A stretch of 36,760 bases of DNA from an uncultured Ruminiclostridium sp. (GTDB taxonomy: Bacteria > Bacillota > Clostridia > Oscillospirales > Ruminococcaceae), in contig CAJUFF010000009.1 in the NCBI GenBank assembly GCA_910585505.1, positions 1-36,760 of the forward strand. The letters are read 5' to 3'. Position numbers and translations under genes: made by a program. The notes under the pieces were generated by a model, which searched no databases, was not told the DNA's origin, and saw only the letters and a list, made by a program, of their open reading frames with translations. Of the stretch, positions 10,095 to 15,781 are shown piece by piece; within the stretch, counting starts at the first letter, position 1, and each line of letters begins with the position of its first letter.

Positions 10095-10712
10095 TTACGG
10101 ATTGGCATCATATGTCAAAAGAATATCCTCAGCCGCTTTCCTCCGAGTTTTTCCAAGTTCCATGGCCTGTTTCTGCAAATGCCTGTGCGCCTGCTCCTCC
10201 GTAAGATTAAGATACTGCATAAGACAGGCCTTTGCTCGGTTTATCACTTTCATATCCTCTATCTGACGCTCTAACTTGTTTTTTTCTTCCGTAAGCCGTT
10301 TAACGTTTTCGCCCGCTATGCCGGCAAATCTTACCGCCTGCAAAAGCGAGGCGCGGCTTGTGGGTCTTCCGATAACGAAAGCTCCGGTGAATTTCAGTTT
10401 GTTTTGAATTTCCTCCGCCAGCTCCCCTTTCGTGATTACAATAAGCCCGGCATCGCTCTTTCCGTGAAGCTCCGCCGCTAAGTCAAGACCGAATTCGTCC
10501 TCCAGGGGTGTGGATATTATAATAACGTCAAAGCTTTTTGCGTCGGCACATCTGGCGTGTATTCCGTCGGTGACGCAGACTGTGATAAATCCGCTTTGGG
10601 GTAAACCAACTCTTTCCGGATCTGAGCCGTCGGGATTGCCGCCGTCCGTTAACAATTCGGAAATGCTTTCACATATTTTTTTTGTTTTTCCCGCGATAAG
10701 CACCTTACGCAC
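10095..10712 (-). CDS. ANTAR-domain regulator with pseudo-receiver
   Basis: This 205-residue cytosolic protein belongs to a class that binds RNA hairpins and relieves transcription termination. Residues about 1-125 look like a CheY-type receiver, but the strand that should carry the phospho-acceptor Asp reads FDVIIISTP, so it is probably not phosphorylated there. A helical linker leads to a clear ANTAR domain (about 146-199), with the conserved pattern INRAKACLMQYLNLTEEQAH. The start is GTG, with AAAGG about 11 bases upstream. It follows the DUF3810 gene by 39 bases on the same strand, so the two are likely co-transcribed. Its RNA target is unknown. I did not find a convincing pair of ANTAR-type hexaloops next to it. 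Confidence 0.88.
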   Translation of the reverse strand: MRKVLIAGKTKKICESISELLTDGGNPDGSDPERVGLPQSGFITVCVTDGIHARCADAKSFDVIIISTPLEDEFGLDLAAELHGKSDAGLIVITKGELAEEIQNKLKFTGAFVIGRPTSRASLLQAVRFAGIAGENVKRLTEEKNKLERQIEDMKVINRAKACLMQYLNLTEEQAHRHLQKQAMELGKTRRKAAEDILLTYDANP

Positions 10713-10751
10713 GGTTATCAGACCTTTCCAAATTTATCGATAGCAATGTTT

Positions 10752-11897
10752 TTACGGGACGATATCTTTCCGTGATTTTTCCGCTTTCCACTCCGCTAAC
10801 ATCAGATCCACGACCCTTCCGTAGCTTTTGGCTCCGTCGGTCTGATTGTTGGCTTTAAGATACGCGTCGTTTACTGTTGATGAAACCTTATAGGTGATCT
10901 TTTTGCGGTATGGAGCCCAGTATTCGTTTCTGAAATTATACTCCGACAATATAACGGGATCGAGCGTATTCGTGACCGAATAATACTCTTCGTCGGAAAC
11001 TGCCGTTCTGTAAGCGTTCAAAGCGTATGTCAGCGCGTCCAGATATCCGCTGTACCTGAAATAAGGGCTTTCGCTTTCGCGGCAGGCGATAAATGCTATG
11101 TAGTTCGCTTCATCCTCCCGCATATATCCGCTTAAATGGCTTAACTCGTGGCAGGCGGTGAATCCTTGCGAGGAAACGGGCATGCTTTGGTTATAGTTGG
11201 CTTCCACCGTAATCGGAAAAAATATCCCCGCAAGATTAAAGCTTGACATAACCTCGGAAGCAATAACCGCCTTGGGCTGCGGATAATAGTTTTTGAGAAC
11301 GGGGTACTTTTCCGCTGCCTTTTTCATACATTCGCAGGCCAGACTTGCGAAATTTTCCGGCTTTATCGGTCTTCCGCTTTCGTCAAGCTCCACTTCCTTT
11401 ACGGTTTCGTTGGCTTTTTCCACCAAAGAAAGAGTCAGCTCTTTAAGTTCCTCTGAGGTATACTCTTCCAGCGTAAACCCGCTGTAAACAGAAAACGGAG
11501 TGCGGCCGTAGCCTAAAAGGCAGTTAACCGTAACTAAGAAAAATATGACCGAAGCACCCGCCGCCCCCCATGAAAACCCGTTAAAGAACGCCTTGATCCG
11601 ATTCCCCTTCCGACGCTTTATATACAGAACGAGACAGATAATTCCCGCAACCGTTCCCAAAATAATCAGCGCCACAAAAAGCTCTCCGGCGGAGAAAGGA
11701 AAAACGCCCCAGATTCTTGCTCCTATTCCCGAAAAAAACGGGTAGATATTAAAGCCGAACCAATCGGCGAATTCGGCGCTTATACGTGAAGCGGCAAGCA
11801 GCAAAAGGGAAATGATTATCAGTAAAAATGATACTATCCAACGGGTTTTGCCGATTTTTATTTTTTGTTGCCGTTTTTTTTCAAAGGCGGTTTTCAT
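10752..11897 (-). CDS. DUF3810 membrane protein with HExxH motif
   Basis: This is a 381-residue inner-membrane protein. It has three to four N-terminal hydrophobic segments (about 19-37, 70-93 and 105-130, possibly another near 50) and a large extracytoplasmic domain. That domain contains a zinc-metallopeptidase-like HELSH at 250-254, with acidic residues EDE at 261-263. This fits the DUF3810 family, whose biochemical activity is not established to my knowledge. A GAGGAAA ribosome site precedes the ATG. It is the first gene of a likely two-gene unit with the ANTAR regulator. Its upstream region is occupied by a TIR element only 26 bases away, so its promoter lies in or beyond that element. 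Confidence 0.85.
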   Translation of the reverse strand: MKTAFEKKRQQKIKIGKTRWIVSFLLIIISLLLLAASRISAEFADWFGFNIYPFFSGIGARIWGVFPFSAGELFVALIILGTVAGIICLVLYIKRRKGNRIKAFFNGFSWGAAGASVIFFLVTVNCLLGYGRTPFSVYSGFTLEEYTSEELKELTLSLVEKANETVKEVELDESGRPIKPENFASLACECMKKAAEKYPVLKNYYPQPKAVIASEVMSSFNLAGIFFPITVEANYNQSMPVSSQGFTACHELSHLSGYMREDEANYIAFIACRESESPYFRYSGYLDALTYALNAYRTAVSDEEYYSVTNTLDPVILSEYNFRNEYWAPYRKKITYKVSSTVNDAYLKANNQTDGAKSYGRVVDLMLAEWKAEKSRKDIVP

Positions 11898-11923
11898 AGC
11901 TTTTTCCTCGCGGTTTTATAACA

Positions 11924-12081
11924 GGACTTGTTTGAAAAATCGAAAACGCCGTCTTTTCGCCCATAACGGTCATCTTCTGCGTCAAAAAGTCTCGTCGAAC
12001 GACGGTTTGACTGCGTTTTTTCCTTGAAGCTAACCGTTTTGGGTAAAAAATCCGTCATTTCCTCTATTTTCAAACAAGCCC
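11924..12081 (-). repeat. TIR-bounded intergenic element, copy A (158 bp)
   Basis: The ends are inverted repeats: GGACTTGTTTGAAAA on the left and the reverse complement of GGGCTTGTTTGAAAA on the right. Read on the minus strand, it begins with TTGTTTGAAAAT, then GAGGAAATGACGGATTTTT. It ends with AAAAGACGGCGTTTTCGATT then TTTCAAACAAG. Both ends match the element at 14382-14558 almost exactly, while the interiors differ. It carries no convincing gene. It resembles a MITE or a structured mobile intergenic repeat. Confidence 0.8.
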
Positions 12082-12168
12082 TAATCCATTTTAAACTACG
12101 GATTTTATCCATAGCTTAAAATGATGTGGTATCAGGGGAAACAGATCGGTTTTCTTGTAAATGAAAAT

Positions 12169-13527
12169 TTATTTTCCTATTCCTATGCCGCAAAATCCGT
12201 ATGTTTTGCCGTTATCGGAGGGGGCTATTCTGATTTCCACGGTGTGCTCGCCGCATTCTTCTCCGATATAGGCGCAGTCGGCTTCGGGATTCCCCCATCC
12301 GCCGGGTTTGTTGGAAGGAAGGGTGTTTACAAGCTCGCCGTCAATATATACCTCCGCATCCGCGTAGGAGTCGCTGTTGTTGCAGTTGAACACAAGGAAG
12401 AGGGTTTTGAATTCTTCGGTAAAGGTTATCGAGGCGCCGGTCTTTTTACGGTACATCCAGCCGTTGTTGAAGGTGGCTATAATCTTGTCGGCTTCGTTGA
12501 AGCCCTGAACGTCGGTGACGGTCATACGGTCTCTTTCCAAAAACTCGATGTCGGCGTACTTGGTTGTATAAACTGCGGTGTCGGGAAGAGGCGTGATGGA
12601 GGGAGCCGAGTCGAGAGCGTCCGCCTGCTCTTTTACCTGCTCAAAATAATTCATAAGGAAATCCTTAACCAGCTCGTGTCCCCAGATATTGGGGTGAGAT
12701 TCGTCGTCGGAATATGCCTCCCATTTCATAAGCCCCGCGTCAAATACGGGATTCAGCGCGTTGCCCACGCTGATCATGGGAAGCCCGTAATGCTCCCCTA
12801 CCGCCGCCATCTGCGGCTGGCAGCTGTAACGATTTTTGAGCACCGTAAACAAAAGAACCACTGCGGGAGCGTTTTCCTTGTCAAGGCACTTTTTCACAAG
12901 GCTTTCGTAACAATCCTTGTACTGCTGATCTCCGCCGTCGTTTACCGCAAACTCAATAAAGATGATATCGGGCTGTTTTTCGCCGAACAGATCCCTCTCC
13001 GCTCTCACAACCCCCAAAACGGAGGGCGTTCCGCTGAGACCCGCGTTTACATAGTTAACGGCGGTATCCGGAAACATTTCGCATAAAGCATTATGAGTAA
13101 GCTTTGCGTAGCAAAGGCTGTCTCCCGCGGAAATGCCTTCGGTAATGGAGCCGCCGATAAAGCCCACGGTAATTTCTTCTCCCGCCTCGGCTTTTTTCAT
13201 GACGTTTATCATTCTCGACGTGTCGCCCAAGGTCATTAAGCTGTTGTTTACCATATATTCCCTCAGTTCCTCGGAAGAAACGTCTGCGGAAGGCGCCGGG
13301 GCGGTGGTGTATTCCGAAGAGGTTTCGGGCGGAAGCGTATTTGCGGTTTCTTTATTGTCTCCGCCGCCGTCTGCATTGTCGGTGGTATCGGAGCCGCTAT
13401 CGGTGTTATCCGCGGTACCTTCGGTAACCTGCGTGGAGGTATCATTGACCGCGTCATCGGTATTATTGGAGCAGCCGCTTGACGCTAAAAGGGAAAAAGC
13501 CAGAAGAAAAGCGATTATTTTTTTCAT
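12169..13527 (-). CDS. SGNH/GDSL-family lipoprotein esterase
   Basis: This 452-residue surface lipoprotein is probably a carbohydrate esterase or deacetylase. The signal peptide ends in ASSGC with the lipidated Cys at residue 19. A Thr/Asp/Asn-rich spacer (about 20-85) follows. The SGNH core has block I GGSITEG (Ser127), block II NAGLSGTP (Gly163), block III FAVNDGG (Asn196) and block V DESHPN (Asp275, His278). A C-terminal beta-sandwich (about 318-452), with repeated Trp/Tyr and Cys residues, may bind glycan. The -3 lipobox residue is Ser rather than Leu, which is less usual. AGAAAGGA precedes the ATG, and a consensus promoter lies at 13577-13605. No ABC or glycosidase gene is adjacent, so the substrate cannot be assigned. 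Confidence 0.88.
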   Translation of the reverse strand: MKKIIAFLLAFSLLASSGCSNNTDDAVNDTSTQVTEGTADNTDSGSDTTDNADGGGDNKETANTLPPETSSEYTTAPAPSADVSSEELREYMVNNSLMTLGDTSRMINVMKKAEAGEEITVGFIGGSITEGISAGDSLCYAKLTHNALCEMFPDTAVNYVNAGLSGTPSVLGVVRAERDLFGEKQPDIIFIEFAVNDGGDQQYKDCYESLVKKCLDKENAPAVVLLFTVLKNRYSCQPQMAAVGEHYGLPMISVGNALNPVFDAGLMKWEAYSDDESHPNIWGHELVKDFLMNYFEQVKEQADALDSAPSITPLPDTAVYTTKYADIEFLERDRMTVTDVQGFNEADKIIATFNNGWMYRKKTGASITFTEEFKTLFLVFNCNNSDSYADAEVYIDGELVNTLPSNKPGGWGNPEADCAYIGEECGEHTVEIRIAPSDNGKTYGFCGIGIGK

Positions 13528-13576
13528 AATCGGATATCCTTTCTAAAAAATACTATACTTGCTTATCCATAAGTAA

Positions 13577-13605
13577 ATTATACTAAATACCAACGAAATT
13601 GTCAA
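13577..13605 (-). promoter_or_regulatory. Consensus sigma-A promoter of the SGNH lipoprotein gene
   Basis: On the minus strand, TTGACA (13605-13600), a 17-base spacer and TATAAT (13582-13577) match the consensus perfectly. The -35 lies inside one arm of the inverted repeat shared with the divergent mazF promoter. Confidence 0.9.
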
Positions 13606-13633
13606 CCGAAAATTTGCATCTGTCGGTTGACAA
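13599..13633. promoter_or_regulatory. 11-bp inverted repeat overlapping both divergent -35 boxes (candidate operator)
   Basis: TTGTCAACCGA (13599-13609) is the exact reverse complement of TCGGTTGACAA (13623-13633), separated by 13 bases. Each arm contains one divergent -35 box plus five extra matching bases. This could be an operator for a dimeric regulator, or two similar promoters arranged by chance. MazF itself is not known to bind DNA without an antitoxin. Confidence 0.55.
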
Positions 13634-13655
13634 AACGAGCCTGCGATAATAAAAT
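13627..13655 (+). promoter_or_regulatory. Consensus-like sigma-A promoter of mazF
   Basis: TTGACA (13627-13632), a 17-base spacer and TAAAAT (13650-13655). The predicted leader is about 90 bases and includes a small CCGT/ACGG hairpin. AAAGGA precedes the mazF ATG. Confidence 0.85.
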
Positions 13656-13749
13656 ACATTACAAAAAATTTTTTTGATTGAATATTTTTCCGTAAACGGT
13701 TAAAAATAAAAGTACAAGAATAGGCAAAGAATTATGAAAGGATATTAAA

Positions 13750-14094
13750 ATGACCGTAAAAAGAGGCGAGATCTATTACGCCGATCTGAGTCCGGTGGTA
13801 GGATCTGAACAGGGCGGAGTAAGGCCTGTGCTTATCGTGCAGAACAACATGGGAAACAGACATTCTCCCACCGTTATTGCGGCGGCGATTACCAGCCAGA
13901 AGGAAAAATCCAAGCTTCCCACACATATCACATTGGACGCTGAACGGTATGGGCTTGCAAAAGACTCTATCGTATTGTTGGAGCAGGTTCGTACATTAGA
14001 CAAGAAAAGATTAAAAGAAAGGATGGGCGAATTGGACAACGACGCCATGCATAAGGTGGACAATGCGCTTTCGGTAAGCTTCGGATTGGAATGA
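13750..14094 (+). CDS. mazF: MazF/PemK-type mRNA endoribonuclease toxin
   Basis: This is a 114-residue toxin of the type II MazEF family. It aligns end to end with Bacillus subtilis MazF (NdoA). It keeps the KRGE(I)YYADLSPVVGSEQGGVRP start, the catalytic Arg25 and Thr48 at the same positions, and the LEQVRTLDKKRL segment. The B. subtilis enzyme cleaves at UACAU; the specificity here is inferred only. No antitoxin gene (ribbon-helix-helix or AbrB-type MazE) lies immediately upstream. The neighbour is a divergent esterase gene, so the toxin is encoded alone behind its own strong promoter. It is either neutralised by an unlinked antitoxin or has taken on a regulatory RNase role. Confidence 0.94.
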   Translation: MTVKRGEIYYADLSPVVGSEQGGVRPVLIVQNNMGNRHSPTVIAAAITSQKEKSKLPTHITLDAERYGLAKDSIVLLEQVRTLDKKRLKERMGELDNDAMHKVDNALSVSFGLE

Positions 14095-14102
14095 TAATCT
14101 TT

Positions 14103-14263
14103 GAGCTTGTATTCATGGGATATAGCACGCGTTTTTTCGGCAAATATTTACGATGACCGCGTTGGAAAGCCTTGAAATCCGTCAAGTATTCCTTCGGATT
14201 TCCGCCTTGTCCTCGTCAAAATCTGCTCGAAAATCCACGCACAAATCTTATGAATACAAGCTC
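14103..14263. repeat. TIR-bounded intergenic element, copy C (161 bp)
   Basis: The ends are perfect 14-bp inverted repeats: GAGCTTGTATTCAT (14103-14116) and ATGAATACAAGCTC (14250-14263). On the minus strand the interior contains GGAATACTTGACGGATTTCA then AGGCTTTCC. This resembles the GGAATACCGACGTATTTCA then AGGAGCTTTGG interior of the element at 14382-14558. A 17-base core (14224-14240) recurs exactly in inverse orientation at 18232-18248. Confidence 0.75.
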
Positions 14264-14275
14264 TTATAAAAATCA

Positions 14276-14376
14276 GCGAGGCCGGCGCATTGGCGCGGAA
14301 AACAAACTTGAAAAATCCGATTTATAAAATCCGATTTATTGAGATTTTGTTTTTTGCGTCAATGTGTCGGCTTCGC
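14276..14376 (+). other. Long RNA-type hairpin (31-bp arms with six G.U pairs)
   Basis: Arms 14276-14306 and 14346-14376 pair over all 31 positions on the + transcript: 25 Watson-Crick and 6 G.U pairs, with no mismatch or bulge. On the opposite strand those six would be A.C mismatches. The 39-base apical part holds the direct repeat AATCCGATTTAT twice. It lies between two TIR elements and downstream of mazF. It could be a processed small RNA precursor, a transcript stabiliser or part of a mobile element. Confidence 0.7.
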
Positions 14377-14381
14377 GTATT

Positions 14382-14558
14382 GGAGTTTGTTTGAAAATTG
14401 AGGAAATGACGGATTTTTAAGGCAATACCGCACAAAGATTGTCGTGCAGACGCGCAGTCAGTTTTTTCGTCAGATTGTCCAAAACGACGCAGGAATACCG
14501 ACGTATTTCAAGGAGCTTTGGGCAAAAAGACGGCGTTTTCGATTTTTCAAACAAGCCC
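14382..14558 (+). repeat. TIR-bounded intergenic element, copy B (about 177 bp)
   Basis: The left end GGAGTTTGTTTGAAAAT and right end ATTTTTCAAACAAGCCC form near-perfect inverted repeats. Both flanks match copy A (11924-12081, opposite orientation) over about 35 bases on each side, while the central 90-100 bases are divergent. A short open frame crosses it but has no ribosome site and is probably not a gene. Confidence 0.8.
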
Positions 14559-14590
14559 TTATGTTAAAAAGGAAAAATTTTCTTAAACCC

Positions 14591-14619
14591 TTGCAACTTG
14601 ACGATCATTGTGTTATAAT
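14591..14619 (+). promoter_or_regulatory. Probable sigma-A promoter of pheST
   Basis: TTGCAA (14591-14596), a 17-base spacer and a perfect TATAAT (14614-14619). The predicted start is near 14626, giving a leader of about 108 bases. Confidence 0.8.
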
Positions 14620-14625
14620 GTATAA

Positions 14626-14733
14626 GATAAAATAGCCTTATATGCCCATACAAAAAGAAAATATTCCCCATATTCGAGGGACAAAGGCATGGAAACAGGG
14701 CTGTTGACCCCAAAAAAGAAAGGAATGATACCA
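14626..14733 (+). promoter_or_regulatory. Structured pheS leader without a T-box
   Basis: No T-box motif (AGGGTGG...ACCGCG) is present, although pheST of many Firmicutes carries one. The leader can form mutually exclusive pairings: GCCTT (14635-14639) with AAGGC (14684-14688), or ATGCC (14642-14646) with GGCAT (14686-14690). There are also small TCCC/GGGA and GGG/CCC stems. A 21-codon frame at 14642-14707 lacks a ribosome site and Phe codons. Regulatory function is speculative. Confidence 0.3.
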
Positions 14734-15753
14734 TTGAAGGAGCAGCTTGACAATATTCAGAAGCAGGCTCTCGCGGAAATACAAAACGCTTCCGATATAA
14801 AATCCGTAGACGATCTGAAAATACGGCTTTTGGGCAAAAAAGGCGAGCTTACCGCCATTCTGAAGCAAATGGGCAAGCTTTCGGCGGAGGAAAGACCGGT
14901 TATCGGACAGCTTGCCAACGAGGTGAGACAGGTTATCGAAACCGACATAGCCCGCCGCAGAGAACAGCTTAAAAGCTTAGATACCGAGCGCAGGCTGAAA
15001 AAAGAGGTTATCGACGTTACTCTCCCCGGAAAAAGAATGGAACAGGGAGGACGGCATCCTCTTAACATCGTGCTCGACGAGCTGAAGGAAATTTTCAAGG
15101 GTATGGGTTATTCCATAGTTGACGGGCCGGAGGTTGAGGAAACAAAGTACGTTTTCGATATGCTGAATACCGACGAGGGACACCCCGCCCGCGATATGCA
15201 GGATACCTTTTATATAACCGACAATATCCTGCTCCGCACCCAGACAAGCTCGGTGCAGATCAGAACCATGCTGAAAACATCCCCTCCGATAGCCGTAATA
15301 AGCCCCGGAAAGGTGTACAGAAACGATTCTGTGGACGCCACGCACAGTCCGATTTTCCATCAATGCGAGGGTCTTGTGGTGGATAAGGGCATTACCTTCG
15401 GTGACCTTAAGGGAACGATAGAGACATTTGCCAAAAGGCTGTACGGGAGCGATGTGAAAATACGCTTCCGCCCACACCATTTTCCATATACCGAACCCTC
15501 CGCCGAAGCGGATTTTCAATGCTTCAAGTGCGGCGGAAAGGGCTGTCCCCTTTGTAAGGGCGAGGGCTGGATAGAGCTGCTGGGCTGCGGCGTCGTTCAC
15601 CCTCAGGTGCTTCTGAACTGCGGCATTGACCCCGACGTATACAGCGGCTTTGCGTTTGGAGTAGGTCTTGAGCGTCTGGCGATGATGAGATACGCCATTG
15701 ACGATATGCGCCTTTTGTATGAAAATGACCTCAGATTTCTGAAGCAGTTCTGA
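14734..15753 (+). CDS. pheS: Phenylalanine-tRNA ligase alpha subunit
   Basis: This is the catalytic subunit of the cytosolic alpha2beta2 class II synthetase that charges tRNA-Phe. I place the start at TTG 14734: AGGA (14721-14724) is 9 bases upstream, whereas the ATG at 14725 abuts it. The resulting 339 residues begin where B. subtilis PheS begins. An N-terminal coiled-coil arm precedes motif 1 around GGRHPL. Motif 2 includes FHQCEGLVVDKG. A Cys cluster, CFKCGGKGCPLC, sits at about 263-274, and motif 3 is GFAFGVGLERLAMMRY. The C terminus ENDLRFLKQF is family-typical. It is followed after 28 bases by pheT in an operon. Confidence 0.96.
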   Translation: MKEQLDNIQKQALAEIQNASDIKSVDDLKIRLLGKKGELTAILKQMGKLSAEERPVIGQLANEVRQVIETDIARRREQLKSLDTERRLKKEVIDVTLPGKRMEQGGRHPLNIVLDELKEIFKGMGYSIVDGPEVEETKYVFDMLNTDEGHPARDMQDTFYITDNILLRTQTSSVQIRTMLKTSPPIAVISPGKVYRNDSVDATHSPIFHQCEGLVVDKGITFGDLKGTIETFAKRLYGSDVKIRFRPHHFPYTEPSAEADFQCFKCGGKGCPLCKGEGWIELLGCGVVHPQVLLNCGIDPDVYSGFAFGVGLERLAMMRYAIDDMRLLYENDLRFLKQF

Positions 15754-15781
15754 ATTTGACTATAATAAGGAGGAAATTCCG

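Noticed and set aside
11894..12112. Small open frame covering TIR element A on the minus strand
   Set aside because: It spans the inverted repeats and flanking DNA. It shares only repeat-derived residues with the frame in element B and has no plausible ribosome site.
12121..13086. Long + strand frame opposite the SGNH gene
   Set aside because: It lies antisense to a gene with an intact signal peptide and catalytic motifs and has no promoter or ribosome site. The minus-strand gene explains the open frame.
14444..14635. Small open frame within and after TIR element B
   Set aside because: No ribosome site, the frame crosses the element border and the pheST promoter, and there is no family resemblance.
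14642..14707. 21-codon frame in the pheS leader as an attenuation peptide
   Set aside because: No ribosome site, only about 16 bases of predicted upstream RNA, and no Phe codons.
14559..14733. T-box riboswitch before pheS
   Set aside because: The conserved T-box motif and the antiterminator arrangement are absent.
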